64,000 nt of DNA from Wurfbainia villosa (GCA_025175895.1 CM045989.1:22933928-22997927); one strand, 5' to 3'; counted from the first letter of the stretch, positions 20,001 through 32,820 are shown. The notes: a model not told the origin generated them from the letters alone. Program-made: numbers and translations.

Positions 20001-21071
20001 ATGTTTAGCGGTGTTATCTATCGGCATCTGGTGTGTAGATATAGGAGCCACTAATCATGTCTGCAATACTTTGCAGGGGTTCCAAGAAATCAGACGACTA
20101 GCTGAGGGAGAGATTACTGTTGGGAGTATGAGGAATACAATCAAAGTCCCACATTGGTAAGACATGGAAAAGATCATGTGCTTATAAGAAAAAAGATATC
20201 TCCATTGGTATGAGGCCTTTTGGGTAAAGCCCAAAAATAAAACCATGAGGGCTTAGACCCAAAGTGGACAATATCATGCCATTGTGGAGATATGTGGAGC
20301 TTATAAGCACTAACAATTGGTATCAGAGCCATGGTCCATGTCAAGCCATGAACCTCGAACGAAGGAAGTTGAGCTCCCACGTCCGGATCAAGAGAACCAG
20401 AATCAGGAAGGAAGTCTAGTTGGGTCGGGGGGACCGAACAACTGGCAGGAAGTCCTGGTGGGTTGAAGATCGGACATCAAGCAGAGAAAATCCTTCGAGG
20501 AGGGATAGGCTTGAGGGGGGGCCCAATGTGGTCCTTCGTTTGAGGGGGGGATTGTTGGGAGTATGAGGAATACAATCAAAGTCCCACATTGGTAAGACAT
20601 GGAAAAGATCATGTGCTTATAAGAAAAAAGATATCTCCATTGGTATGAGGCCTTTTGGGTAAAGCCCAAAAATAAAACCATGAGGGCTTAGACCCAAAGT
20701 GGACAATATCATGCCATTGTGGAGATATGTGGAGCTTATAAGCACTAACAATTACCATTTACTTGGGTGATGCTATGAAGGTGGCGGCTATTGTAGTGGG
20801 AGATGTTTATTTATCTTTTGATAAGAATAAAACTTTGGTTCTGAAAAATTGCCTTTATATACCTTTATTTAGAAAGAATTTGATTTCGATTTCTAAATTA
20901 TTTTTGGATGGATATTGTATTTCTTTTAATGACAAAGTTGTTATAAAAAGGAATATGAAGATTATCTGTTCTAGTGCGTTGGTAGGAAATTTATATACAC
21001 TTGAACCAAAAGCTCCCACAATGCAAATAGAAGTAAATAACTCATCTTCTAAATCTAATAAGGGAAAATAA
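20001..21071 (+). pseudogene. Copia-1 protease, split by TRIM
   Basis: WCVDIGATNHVCN (about 20029-20067) is the copia protease active site with the usual D-S-G changed to D-I-G. The domain is interrupted at 20118 by the TRIM and resumes at 20756 with YLGDAMKVAAIVVGDV and NCLYIPLFRKNLISISKL. The stop at 21071 follows a Ser/Asn/Lys-rich linker before the integrase zinc-binding part. Confidence 0.8.
20118..20750 (+). mobile_element. TRIM (terminal-repeat retrotransposon in miniature), 633 bp
   Basis: Two LTRs of 198 bp (20118-20315 and 20553-20750) that appear identical, both TGTTGGGAGTATG...AGCACTAACA, flanked by ATTAC (20113-20117 and 20751-20755). PBS TTGGTATCAGAGCCATGG directly follows the 5' LTR; PPT TTGAGGGGGGGAT precedes the 3' LTR. 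The 237-bp interior has no gene. The LTR words AGTCCCACATTGG and GTGGACAATATC are typical of widespread angiosperm TRIMs. LTR identity implies a recent insertion. Confidence 0.93.
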
Positions 21072-21080
21072 CATTCAAAA

Positions 21081-22109
21081 ATGAACCAAACGTATCTTTG
21101 GCATCTAAGGTTAGATCATATTAACCTAAGTAGAATTCAAAGGTTGATAGCTGATGGACCTTTGGGTTCATTAGTGGTGAAAGATTTCCCAACCTGCGAA
21201 TCTTGCTTGGAAGGTAAAATGACCAAGAGGCCTTTTAAGGCCAATGGGTATAGAGCCAAAGATGTGTTGGAATTGGTTCATTCTGATTTGTGTGGTCCTA
21301 TGTCTATCCAGGCTAGAGGTGGTTTTGAATATTTCATCTCTTTTATAGACGATTATTCAAGATATGGATGCATTTACTTGATGCGATGCAGGTCTGAATG
21401 CTTTGACAGGTTCAAAGAATTCAAGACTGATGTGGAGAAACATCAAGGTAAAAGTATCAAGACACTACGATCTGATCATTGTGGTGAGTACCTCTTGGGA
21501 GAGTTTAGGAATTACTTATCAGAGGCTGGGATTCAATCCCAATTGTCTGCACCTGGCACACTCCAGCAGAATGGTGTAGCGGAGCGAAGGAATAGGACTC
21601 TTATGGAGATGGTTAGATCAATGATGAGTTATTCTGAGTTACCAGATTCATTCTGGGGGTATGCTCTGGACACGACAGTGTATATTCTGAACTTGGTACC
21701 ATCTAAATCGGTGCCTTCTACTCCCACAAAATTATGGACTGGGCAAAAGCCTAGTCTGAGACATATTCGAATTTGGGGGAGTCCAGCACATGTGTTGAAG
21801 GCAGATGTTGGTAATTTGGAACCTCGTACATAAGTGTGCATGTTTGTAGGCTATCCTAGAGGAACGAAAGGTGGTTTGTTCTATAGTCCTAGAGATCATA
21901 GGGTGATCGTTAGCACGAATGTCAAATTTTTAGAGGAAGACTATGTGATGAACCACAAGCCCATGAGTAAGATTGTTCTAGAGGAATTGAGAGGAGAAGT
22001 CACTACTTCAGTACCACCAGTACAAGAGGATATACCACAAGTGATTGCACCGCGTGTCACAGAGGATACACAAGTGATACCTCGTCATAGTGGGAGAGTT
22101 GTTAGATAA
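21081..22109 (+). pseudogene. Copia-1 integrase
   Basis: The GAG-pre-integrase zinc-binding domain (LWHLRLDHINLSRI...CESCLEGK) is followed by the catalytic core. DDE residues are visible: Asp in LVHSDLCGP, Asp in TLRSDHCGEY, Glu in NGVAERRNRTL. RSDHCGEY differs from the usual RSDRGGEY. In-frame stop at 21831 before VCMFVGYPRGTKGG and another at 22107. Frame otherwise kept. Confidence 0.85.
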
Positions 22110-22969
22110 CCTGCTAGATTTATGTTCTTGAGAGAATCTTCTGATTTGGTCCCTGGCGAACATGAACCTGATCCCTGGACATATGACGAGGCAATCCAAG
22201 ATAAAGATGCGGTATCTTGGCAAAGTGCAATGAATTCTGAGATAGAATCTATGGATTCAAATCAGGTCTGGGAGCTAGTAGAACCACCCAATGGTGTAAA
22301 AACCATTGGATGCAAGTGGATCTACAAAAGAAAGAGAGGAATAGACGGGAAGGTTGAAACCTTCAAAGCAAGGCTTATAGCAAAAGGGTATACTCAAAAA
22401 GAGGGTATCGATTATGAGGAGACCTTTTCGCCGGTAGTCATGCTTAAGTCTATTCGAATTCTCTTATCTATTGCTACTCATATGGATTATGAGGTGTGGC
22501 AGATGGATGTCAAGACATCTTTCCTTAATGGAAGTCTTGAAGAAAACATCTATATGGAGCAATAAGAGAGATTCATTGCAAAGGACAAAGAGCATTTTGT
22601 GTGCAAGCTTAATCGGTCCATTTATTGATTGAAGCAAGCTTCGAGATCTTGGAACATCTGCTTTGATGAGGTAATCCAGCCTTATGGATTTATTCAAAGT
22701 TCGGATGAGTCTTGTGTATACAAGAGATGTGACAGAAACGTAGTGGTATTTCTTGGACTATACGTAGATGACATTTTGTTAATTGGCAACAATATCAAAT
22801 TATTATCAGACGTAAGGGTATGGTTGTCCAAACAGTTTGATATGAAGGACTTGGGAGAAGTGGGACACATCCTTGGGATCAAGGTTATAAGGGATCACAG
22901 GAAAAGGATGTTATGCTTATCTCAAGCTTCATACATAGATAATATTTTGGCTCATTTTAGCATGTAGAA
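22110..22969 (+). pseudogene. Copia-1 reverse transcriptase
   Basis: GCKWIYKRKRGIDGKVETFK, DYEETFSPV, WQMDVKTSFLNGSLEENIY and the catalytic LYVDDILLIGN (about 22760-22795) mark the RVT_2 domain. Stops at 22563 (CAA to TAA type), 22627 (TGG/GGA to TGA type) and 22966 (CAG to TAG). KDLGEVGHILGIKV closes the connection region. Confidence 0.85.
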
Positions 22970-23741
22970 CTCCAAGAAAGGTTTTCTACCTTTTAGGTAT
23001 GGAGTACCTTTATCTAAAGAAATGTGTCCTAGAACATCAAAGGAGATAGAGGAGATGAAGGCGGTTCATTATGCTTCGGCGGTAGGAAGCCTCATTTATG
23101 TTATGTTATATACGAGGTCGAATATCTGCTTTGCCATGGGCATGGTTAGCAGATATCAAAGTAATCCAGGACAGGGACATTGGACTAAGGTAAAGCATAT
23201 ATTGAAGTACCTGAGAAGGACTAGGGATTATATGCTGGTATACCAGGCAGATCAATTACTCCCTGTGGATTACAAAGATTCTGACTTCCAATCAAATAGG
23301 GATAACAATAAGTCTACCTCGAGTTTTGTGTTTACTTTGGGAGGTGGAACCATTGTATGGAGGAGTGTCAAGCATAAATGCGTGGCGGACTCCACCATGG
23401 AAGCTGAGTATGTGGTAGCCTCTGAGGCAGCCAAAGAAGTTGTATGACTCAAGAACTTCTTGATGGACTTGGATGTGATTCTTGGTTTGCCCAGAACTAT
23501 CACAATTTATTGTGATAACAGTGGTGCAGTTACAAACTCGAAGGAACTACGAGCCCATAAGGAAAGTAAACACATAGAGCACAAGTACCACCTGATACGA
23601 GAGATCATAAAGCGAGGAGAAGTTGTTGTAGCCAAAATTACATCAGAGGATAACCTAGCAGATCCTTTCACTAAGGCCCTTCCAGCGAGAGCTTTTGATA
23701 GACATGTGGAGGGAATGGGAATCAGATGTATGGCAGTATGA
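22970..23741 (+). pseudogene. Copia-1 RNase H
   Basis: YASAVGSLIYVMLYTRSNIC, then YKDSDFQSN, the acidic motif ADSTMEAEYVVASEAAKE and CDNSGAVTNS. One in-frame stop (TGA for TGG at 23445). Ends RCMAV at 23741, 24 bp before the PPT. Confidence 0.85.
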
Positions 23742-23774
23742 GGACAGCATAGTCTTTTAGTATAAGTGGGAGAT

Positions 23775-25579
23775 TGTTGGGATGTATACTGAAAAGTCTA
23801 TTTTTTGTATGAACATCTTTATTTTTGAAATAAAAATCACATGATCATTATTTTCATATTTATGGTTATGCATATTGTTTGATACATTACATTGTAGATA
23901 ACATGGTGTGTAACATGGTGTGTGGTATCACACAGAAGATCATGTTATCAGTTCCTTATAGAGTATAAGTAGAGGCTCACAACCAAGATGGGTTTGGACA
24001 AACCATTGGTATGGTTGTAATGTAATTTGGTATTGGTTTGTCTTGACCATAGAATTACACTAGTACACTTTGTGTGTATTGAGCAAGACCGACTTAGAGG
24101 TGATTCAATTTATTACTGACTACATAATTGAATCGGACCTCGGATATTATGGTGTACATGCTCTTAATCCCGATATAATAACGGCACATGTACTTAGTAT
24201 TTATTTCTTTGATTTACCAATGGGCAAGATTTATAGATTAAATCGATAGGCTCGGTAAGTTGGGAAATAATATTATTTACATGGTGTGTCATTGATTACA
24301 GGAGGAAACTGTGTCTTATGTATTAGGATGATGATGTCCCCTTGAGGAGCTCATAAGGATCATCATGTAAACCCTGCAAGTGGACTTGGTCCGGCATGAT
24401 GATGAGGTTGAGTGGTACTCATGGAGTTAGATGTTGATTAATTAATTGTCAGTAAATTAATTAATTGATGGGCATTCGATATCTTAAACACGGGGAGACA
24501 TTTGTACAATTAATATATGGAGCCCATATTTATTTATGGGGGTTGATGAGGTAGATCAATGATAATTCTGTAGTGGAATGGATCATCATTAATGGATCGG
24601 ATTTTATGTGGGTCAGATCCATTGGGTGGCCAAGATCCAACTCCTCCTCATGGTCCCTATTGTAGCCTAATATTAAAACCCTCATGAAGCCTAGATCCAA
24701 CGGACACGATTAAAAGGAGGCTTGAGCGAAATCTATAAATAAGGTTTCAAGGCTTGGGCATGAGATATCCTTTTGGAGATTAGGGTTTTTGGAGTGGGCC
24801 GCAAAGGAAGAGAGTTGTGGTTTAGGGTTTTGGAGTTGGCTTTGAAGGCTTGGGTGGCAACTTAGGTCTTGGATTCTCCTTGTGGGTGGCGGCAACACAA
24901 CCTAGGGTTTGGCCCTTGTTTTGGGCGGTGCCTCCCTCTCTCTCTCTAGCTTGGTCGGCGGCTCCTCCCTCTCTTTCTCTTCTTTGGCCGGCGGCAACTA
25001 GTGTTAGGGTTTCTTCCCTTGGAGCACTTGACCAGCGCCTATATCCCTTCTTCCTCTCCTTGGCCGGCGGCAACAACTAAGGTTGGTGGCTTGGTGGTTG
25101 GCTCTAGATATGAGAAGAATTGTTTGGTTATCTTCCTTTGTTCGGAGCGAACAAGGAAAGGAAGATATGCGATCTAGAAGGCTTCAACTCTTGGAGGATC
25201 GTTGCCCACACAACGTTCAAGAGGAGGATAGGTCATACAATAGAAGACCAAGAGGTAAACAAGAGGTATAATTCTTGTTTTGGTTTCCTTTTGTTCCTTT
25301 GTATTATGTTTGTGATTGTATGTGGCTAATTTACTTGGACCCCGAAGATAAACACAAAAACCGGTGATCCGTATATCATCTATTCCGCGGCTAATCGAGG
25401 AAAAGAGTTAGGTTGCTTGAACAACAAGTTTTGTTTAAGAGACCACTCGAATCGAATATCATGATGATGAATCGGTTGCTTGGTTAATCCGTCTTCGTCA
25501 AGGATTAATTTTTTTTAATCTGGGGACGTAGATAGGATCGCCATGCACGAGCGTCCGAAGCGGGAAGCAATTCCCTACA
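23775..25579 (+). repeat. Copia-1 3' LTR, 1805 bp
   Basis: Full-length partner of the shortened 5' LTR, preceded by AGTGGGAGAT. R/U5 contains repeated AGGGTTT and GGCGGC words; no gene. Confidence 0.9.
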
Positions 25580-25812
25580 TAGTGGTGACATTTGCATAGC
25601 TAGAGCTCATTCGAGCTCAACCCATGGAGTAGGAACCTTGAGGTTCCGAACCACGTTATATATTGTGTATTATGCTTGTGTTGTGTATTTGTTTTTGTTA
25701 TTATATATATTCCGCTGTGTATAACAAGTTTTGTAGCAAGCACGCGATCGGTCACCATCGACACATCGAACATGCTATTCACCCCCCTCTAGCAATCATC
25801 AACGTTCCTACA
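25580..25812 (+). repeat. H 5' LTR, U5 segment
   Basis: Continues from 16546 across the TSD (TAGTG) and aligns with 39656-39890. Ends CGTTCCTACA. Confidence 0.9.
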
Positions 25813-25831
25813 ATTGGTATCAGAGCTAGGA
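25813..25831 (+). other. H primer-binding site
   Basis: ATTGGTATCAGAGCTAGGA directly after the reconstructed LTR end; tRNA-Met type. Confidence 0.85.
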
Positions 25832-25878
25832 GCCCTTCACCGGCTTCACATCCGAGGGAGCGCGCTAGAGGGAAGGAG

Positions 25879-27569
25879 ATGGAGTTTGAAGAGAGATTGG
25901 GTAACGACATCAACATTCCATCGTCCTTCAACCGCGAAGATTTCGCATATTAGAAAGGTAGAATGATGAATTTTCTTATGTACGATTTTGATAATTGGAT
26001 TAGTGTCGTAGTAGGTTTTGATGCTCCGAAGGACGAAGAAGGAAAAACACTTAAGAAGAAGAAGTGGAGCAAAGAGCAACTCCGATACTTCAACATAAAT
26101 AATAAGGTAATGGGTATATTACTTAGCATAATTCCTTATGATATTTTGATCAAGATAGGAGATTGTAAAGATGTCACGAACCTTTGGAGCAAGTTGGCAA
26201 AATATCATGAAAATCCATCACCGGTCCAAGAAGAAGAGGAAGAAGATGAATGCTCATCGGCTCAATCGGAGGAGACCAAAGAAACAAGCTTATCCTCACA
26301 AGAAAGTGAGAAGTTGAGAAGGAGTCAACTTTCGGATCGATGGAAGAGGAAGAAGTCGAGGAAGCCTCCACCTCTAGGATTGAAAGGGAGGAGATTAGAG
26401 CGCTGGAGCAAGGGCAAGAGCAAGAGGAAGCTTCTACCTCCGGGAGAAGTGATGAACAAGCTCAAGAGGCCTCTACCACCACCCTAGGTAACTCAAGCAT
26501 TTCAATCAAAAATAAAAATCATATAGTATGCTTTGAGTGTAGGGAAAATGGGCACTATAAGAGCAAGTGCCCTAAAAAGGTCAAGAAGGCTCCGTCGGCA
26601 CCAAAAGTCAACAAGAATTCAAAGAATGCCAGAGTCCTCACTAGTAAGAGTAAGGAGCACATGGTGTGTTTCAAGTGTCATCAAAGGGGAAACTACCGAA
26701 GTCAATGCCCTAGGGGGAGAAAGCAAACCAAAGGGCAAGGAGGAGCTATACATGTAAGGGGATCCTCTAAGGTATACCCTAAGATAAAATTTAATAATGC
26801 ACCTTCTTTAAGTAATAGACAAAAGCATGCTAGGAGTAATCTTGCTATTTATCATAAAGAGCATGTTAGAAATAGGCTTTATTGCTTAGGGGCTAAACAT
26901 GTTGATTTTAGGTCTAAGGACAAGTCTAGAAATTATAACTCTAGACCTATTTTAACTAAGGAGAAATTTGGAACTAATGTCTCTAGAAAAATCCTATCTA
27001 GGGAAACCATTAGGAAGGTAGAGGACCATTTAGGCATTAACCCAAAGAAGGGTAGGCATATGCCTAAGAAATGGAACAATGCCCAAAGAATAAATGAGAA
27101 TTCAAAAATTGGGCAATTAGAGCTATAAAATCAAGTTTCGAGGTCAAAACTTGAGAAATTAGAAAAGACCCTTAAGATTATGCAAAATCAAATGCAAGGA
27201 CCATCCCAGGGCAAGAAAGGTTTAGGTCACAAACCAAAGCCCAAGGAGACCTATCATAATGTTCCATTTGACTATAGAACTAAACCTAGGTCTAGGAGAG
27301 CTAAGGTCACAAGAGAAGTCATCCCTAGAGTTGACCATGGAGTGTGCCTAGTGGCTAAGGTTTTGAAGAAACCTAGGGAGGCCACTAAGAAGGTTACAAA
27401 GAGAGTCACCCCTAGAGTCAACCTAGGCAAGACCAAAATGACCAAGGCTACCAAGCCTAGAAGGGTCATTAGAAGAGTATCTAGGGAGGTCATCCCTAAG
27501 GAATACCTAGTAAACCCAAGGAGCTCCAATAGGTTTTGGGTTCCTAGAAGCGTGATTGACTCATGCTAG
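25879..27569 (+). pseudogene. gag: H gag: SIRE-like, capsid-deleted, two zinc knuckles
   Basis: ATG at 25879 (MEFEERLGNDINIP). Stop TAG replaces Trp in the FAYWKGR motif at about 25951, then MMNFLMYDFDNWISVVVGF and NLWSKLAKYHE. Where the S gag continues for about 120 residues of capsid-like sequence, H jumps straight to a Glu/Ser-rich acidic stretch. A frameshift near 26320 moves it to the frame 26340-27128, with CCHC knuckle CFECRENGHYKSKC and a second, CFKCHQRGNYRSQC, whose His is Asn. Stop at 27126, then a Lys/Arg-rich tail with repeated VTREVIPRV/VSREVIPKE, ending FWVPRSVIDSC. Element M shares the same deletion and tail. Confidence 0.8.
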
Positions 27570-27627
27570 ATGGGTTAGGATGTGCTAACATTGAATGGAT
27601 AGGTAGTTAGCCTAACCTTGGTAAAGG

Positions 27628-29551
27628 TGTAGGGATGTATACTTAAAAGTCTATTTTTTGTATGAACGTCTTTATTTTGAAATAAGAATCACATGATCAT
27701 TGTTTGCATATTTTTATGGTTATGCAATATTGTCTAATACGTTACATTGTAGATAACATGGTGTGTGGTGTCACACGGGAGATCTTGTTATCGGCTCCTT
27801 GTAAAGTATAAGTAAAGGCTCACAACCGAGATGACTTTGGACAAACCATCGGAATGGTTGTAGTGTGATTTGGTATTAGTTTGTCTTGACCATAGAATCA
27901 CACTAGTGCACTTTGTGTGTATTGAGCAGGACCGACACAGAGGTGATTCGATTTATTGCTGACTACATAATCGAATTGGACCTCAGATATTATTTAGTAC
28001 ATGCTCTTAATCCCGATATAATAACGGGCACATATACTGGGTACTCATCTCTTTGATTTACCAATGGGCGAGATTTATAGATTAAATCGATAGACTCGGT
28101 AAGTTGGGAGATGATATTATTTATATGGTGTGCCGTTGATTATAGGAGGAAACCGTGTCCTATATATTAGGATGATGATGTCCCCTTGAGGAGCTCATAA
28201 GGTTCATCATGTAAACCCTGCAGGTGGACTTGGTCCGACATGATGAAAAGGTTGAGTGGTACTACTCAAGGAGTTAGATGTTGATTAATTAATGGTTAGT
28301 AAATTAATTAATCGATGGACATTTGAGATCTTAAACACGGGGAGAAAATGTACAAATAATATATGGAGCCCATATTGTCATATGGGGGTTGGTGAGGTAG
28401 ATCAATGATGGACCTTTAGTGGATTGGATCATCATTAGTGGATCAGACTTTATGTGGGCTTGATCCATGGGTGGCCAAGATCCAACTCCTCCTCATGGTC
28501 CCTAATGTAGCCCATTAACACCTCAAGATTCTTAGATCCAATGGATAGAAACAAAACTCTAAGATCCATTGGTAGAGATCAAATCTCTAAGATCCGACGG
28601 TTGAGATTAAATCTCTAGATCTGACGGTTGAGATTAAATCCCTAGAACCAATGGAGGAGATTAATTCATGACTTATCCCTAACTCTATAAAAGGAGGGCA
28701 TGGGGAGTGGTCGTGGATTACATGATGAACAAGAGGAGAGCTAGGGTTTGGGCGGCAAGGAGCAATCCTATTTGAGATAGGATTGGGATTAGGGTTTTGA
28801 GGCTAGGGTGGCACCAAATAAGGAAGGTTCTTTCTCTCTTCTTCTTCCTCTTTGTGCCAACGTCCAGCAGCCTTTTCCATCTCTTTTCCAGCTTTGGCCG
28901 GTGCCCAAGGTCCCCTTCTTCTTCTCCATAGGTGGTGGAAACAAGATATAGGGTTTCCCTTGGTGTCTTGATAGTTTTCCACCATCTCCTTCTCCTTCTA
29001 GTTGGCCGGCGGCAAGAGCTTTGATAGCTCCTTGTTGGCTGAGTTTTGGAAGGAGAAAAACATTGTTTCTCTTCTTCCTCTTGCTTGGGAAAAGCAAGGA
29101 AGGAAGTTTTGCGATCTAGGAGCTTCGACTTTTGGTGGATCGTCGCCCACACGACGTCCAAAAGGAGGAGGGTCATACATTAGAAGACCAAGAGGTATAA
29201 CTATTCTTCTATCTCTTTTATTCATTGCTTGTGTTTGTTTTTCAAAATATAAGCATGTTATATTTCTGTAAATAGGCTAAATAATACTTGGATCCCGAGT
29301 ATAAACACAAAAATCGGCGATCCGGACATCGTCTATTCCGCGGCTACTCGTAGAATAGAGAATGGTCGCTTGAACAACTAGTTTGTTCAAGTGACCTCTC
29401 TAAACGAATAGCACGACGATGACTTGGTTGCTTTGGGAATCCCTTTTGTCTATGATTAAATTTTTAATCCGGGGACATCGAAGGGATCACCATGGTCAAG
29501 CAACCGAGGTGAAGGGGAAGCGAAGTTTTCCCTCACGGATCAACCCCAACA
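27628..29551 (+). repeat. Copia-2 5' LTR, 1924 bp
   Basis: TGTAGGGATG...ACCCCAACA. Contains four degenerate 27-bp units (about 28555-28665) and TATA-like CTATAAAAG at 28684-28692. Short open frames on the minus strand at 28718-29225 are repeated in the 3' LTR and are not genes. Confidence 0.9.
28684..28692 (+). promoter_or_regulatory. TATA-like box, copia-2 5' LTR
   Basis: CTATAAAAG; repeated at 35498-35506 in the 3' LTR. Confidence 0.55.
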
Positions 29552-29553
29552 TT

Positions 29554-29570
29554 TGGTATCAGAGCCAAGG
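29554..29570 (+). other. Copia-2 primer-binding site
   Basis: TGGTATCAGAGCCAAGG, two bases after the LTR end. Confidence 0.85.
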
Positions 29571-30615
29571 TTTCCGGTTTTGTGTGTTTAGGATTCGGTT
29601 AATTTTTATGCACTTTTTCATATATTAAATGTGTCGGATAATAGTAGGATATGCGTAGTTTAACTCTTTGGTTGCAGGCATAAGATCCGACTATTATGGC
29701 ATGTGTGTGTATGTGATTGTATGTGTGTAAATGTTTATTTTGTTGAATCCTCGGGGTTGACGAGGCTAGTATTTAGTTTTTATAAATTAAATACGGCATT
29801 GTTTAGCCGCTCTTTATTTTATTTTACTTTCGATCTAGATTTCATGTACACTCCCTCGTGGAGTATAGGATCGATGGATGTAAATTAAAATAGGATTTAG
29901 TCTCGGCTCGGATCTCCGGATGGCTCGTACATGGCGTAGGAGGAGCGGACGAGATGGCGATGCGACGGGAGTCATATTGAAGACAAAAGCCATAATAGTT
30001 GGAAAATAATTTATTTTTCATATTTATTGTTTTTTGTTTGATATGCATGTCGTAGGCTAGGAAAATTCCTCAATTTTAAATTACTAAGTGGGAGAGGGAT
30101 AATTTTATAAATTCCCGCGGCCTCCATTACAATTTGACAAGTGATGCAAACAAACTTGCGCGTCGGCTCTGAGTGCCTTCCTCCCCATCGGATGGGTTTG
30201 TTTGCGGATCACAAGGTCGAATATGGTTATAGGAAATTATCAAGGAGCGTGTGTACTTGCCCATCGTAAGGCACATAACCCAAGATAATTACCTTGGTAC
30301 CGAGTAATGGTGAACACTTAGATACAAATATAAGTATCCTCCCCATCGGAGTCACTGCCTTTATTTGTAGGGCCAAAGAGGAACCAACTATTAATTTTAC
30401 TTGTCAAAAAGTTAGGTTGACAAGATAGTAAAATTAATGGCTAAAACCTCCTCTTACAAATGTAGAATTCGTATACGTCCACACTATCGTGGCATACGAT
30501 ATTCTCGGTGTTTTGAGGTGTTGGTTGATTTTAAAAAATTTTATTGTTTGAGGAATCAATAATTTTTTTAAAATCTAATGTTTTGATTTATGTGATTCTT
30601 AGGTTTTCTTTCAAA
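29571..30615 (+). other. Copia-2 leader, non-coding
   Basis: Homologous to 18143-19179; no supported ORF. Confidence 0.6.
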
Positions 30616-31375
30616 ATGACTTTCAACCCACTTGCTGTGATACTGAAAGAGAACAAACTTACTGGACCCAACTATGTAGATTGGAAGAGGAATCTAGATA
30701 TTGTCTTACGAGGAATACAAATATGTACTCCTCGAAGAGTGCCCTCCCAAGCCTGCAGATAATTGCAGGGAAAGGAGAGAGAGCTATAGGAAGTGGAACA
30801 AGGCCGATGAGATGGCACGGTGTTACATTTTGGCATCTATGTCAAATGTACTCCAACATCAGCATCAAGCCATGCCCCACTGCCTATGAGATGATGCTCA
30901 ATCTCAAGGAGCTTTTCGGACACCAGAATCGGGCTGCGAGGCAAGAAGCCATGAGAAACTTGATGACGACCACCATGATCGAGGGAACACGTGAGGATCA
31001 TGTTCTCAAGATGATGGCTCATTTGAATGAGTGGAGGTCCTAGGAGCCTGAGATCGATGAAACCAGTCGATATCATACTCCGATCTCTGCCTAGGAGTTT
31101 TGAGCGATTTCGCCTCAACTACAACATGAACAAGAGGTTGTATTCATTGGCGGAACTTACGTAACTCCGGTGGGAGGGACTATTTCGTCAGTGCTCGCGT
31201 CTTTGTGACCCAAAGGTTTCTACGCTTCTAAACCAAAGGCAAGAAGAAGAAGAAACAAAAGGGCAAAGGCGATGGGAAGTACTCGGGAGGAGTGAAGAAG
31301 CCGAAGGCAAGTGCTTCACTTGTAAGCGAGGACATGGAAGAAGGCGCCCCAACCGCAAGAACAAAGGTATATCTT
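30616..31375 (+). pseudogene. gag: Copia-2 gag
   Basis: The only copy in the window with its ATG intact (30616, MTFNPLAVILKENKLTGPNY). The frame is lost near 30710, where LTAEEYKYV is shortened, and again many times after 31030. The zinc knuckle (about 31308-31345) has lost bases between CFTCK and the His, so it is destroyed. Confidence 0.8.
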
Positions 31376-32820
31376 TTGGTCTAGTCGTTGAAACATGTTT
31401 AGCGGTGTTATCTAGCACCTGGTGTGTAGATCTGAGCCATCGATCATGTCTGCAATACATTGCGGTTCCAGAAACAGATGATTGGTGAGGAGATTACCGT
31501 GTACTTAGGCGTGCCACGAAGGTGGCGGTATTGCGATGGGAGATGTTCATTTATCTTTTGAGAAAAATAAACTTTTGGTTCTTAAGAATTGCCTTTATGT
31601 ACCCTTATTTAGAAAGAATTTAATTTCAGTTTCTAAATTATTTATGGATGGATATTCTATTTCTTTAATGACAGAGTTGTTATAAAAAGGAAATAGGGAC
31701 ATTATCTGTTCGGGTACATTGATAGGAAATTTGTACACACGAACCAAAACCTCCACGATACAAATTGAAGTTAATAACTCATCTTCTAATTCCAATAAGA
31801 AAAGAACCTTGAAGATGAACCAAACATATCTTTGGCATCTTAGGCTTGGTCACATTAACCTAAGCGAAATTCAAGGTTGATAGGTGATGGACCTTTGGGT
31901 TCATTAGTGGTGGAGGATCTCCCAACCTGTGAATCTTGCTTGGAGGGTAAGATGACCAAGAGGCCTTTAAGGCCAAGGGTATAGAGCAGATGTGTTAGAA
32001 TTGGTTCATTCGATTTGTGTGGTCCTATGTCTATCGAGGCTAGAGGTGGTTTGAGTATTTGTCTCTTTTATAGATGATTATTCAAGATATGGATACATTT
32101 ACGATCGCGCAAGTCTGAGATGCTTTGACAAGTTGAAGAATTCAAGGTGATGTGGAGAAAGCGTCGAGTAAAAAGTATCAAAACACTACGATCTGATCGT
32201 GGTGGTGAGTACCTCTTGGGAGAGTTTAGAAACTACTTATCAGAGGCAGGGATTCAATCCCAATTGACTGCACCTGGCACACCCCAGCAGAATGGTGTAG
32301 CAGAGCGAAGGAATAGGACTCTTATGGAGATGGTTAGATCGATGATGAGTTATTCTGACTTGCCAGATTCGTTCTGGGGATATGCTCTAGATACGGTGGT
32401 ATACATTCTAAACTTGGTTCCATCTAAATCAGTGCCTTCTACTCCCACAGAGTTGTGGACTGGGCGAAAGCCTAGTCTAAGACATATTCGGATATGGGGA
32501 GTCCAAAGACATGTGCCAAGCGCGATGTCAAGTTGGAACCTCGCATGTATACGATTGTTCGCTGGCTATCCTGCAGGAACGAAGGGTGGATTGTTTTATA
32601 GTCCTAGAGATCAGAGGGTGATCGTTAGCACGAACGCCAGATTTCTAGAGGAAGACTATGTGATGAGCCACAAGCCCAAGAGTAAAATTGTTCTGGAGGA
32701 GCTAAAAGGGGAAGTCACTTCTTTAGTACCACCGCAGATAAGAGGATATACCACATGTCATCGCACCACGTGTCACGGATGGATACAGTGATACCTCGTC
32801 AGAGTGGGAGGGTTGTGAAA
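31376..32820 (+). pseudogene. Copia-2 protease and integrase
   Basis: Protease remnant near 31415-31500 with multiple indels. The integrase zinc-binding part (YLWHLRLGHINLS, about 31825) and first catalytic Asp region are frameshifted. From 32147 an open piece keeps LRSDRGGEYLLGEFRNYL and NGVAERRNRTLMEMVRSMM (second Asp and Glu of the DDE triad) to GLFYSPRDQRVIVSTNARFL; a shift near 32505 scrambles the RIWG segment. Confidence 0.8.

Larger units (their letters stand above)
16547..25579 (+). mobile_element. Copia-1: complete but decayed Ty1/copia element
   Basis: TGTTGGGATGTATAC...TTCCCTACA with TSD TAGTG. 5' LTR 16547-18123, PBS at 18126, non-coding leader, gag, protease, integrase, RT, RNase H in copia order, PPT AGTGGGAGAT (23765-23774), 3' LTR 23775-25579. 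Motifs SKKGFLPF...GVPLSKEMCP and ADSTMEAEYV resemble the Angela/Ikeros/TAR-Tork group; this is from memory. It contains the TRIM at 20118. At least seven in-frame stops. Confidence 0.85.

Noticed and set aside
20118..20315. Cassandra-type TRIM with 5S rRNA in the LTR
   Set aside because: No 5S A-box/C-box sequence seen; the LTR is of the other common TRIM type.
21081..23741. Endogenous pararetrovirus
   Set aside because: Order protease-integrase-RT-RNase H with LTRs, TSDs and PPT fits Ty1/copia; no movement or coat protein domains.
28718..29225. Minus-strand open frames of 152, 102 and 75 codons, repeated at 35531-36038
   Set aside because: They recur only because they lie in the two copia-2 LTRs; composition reflects CTTCTTC-rich R sequence, not a protein family.
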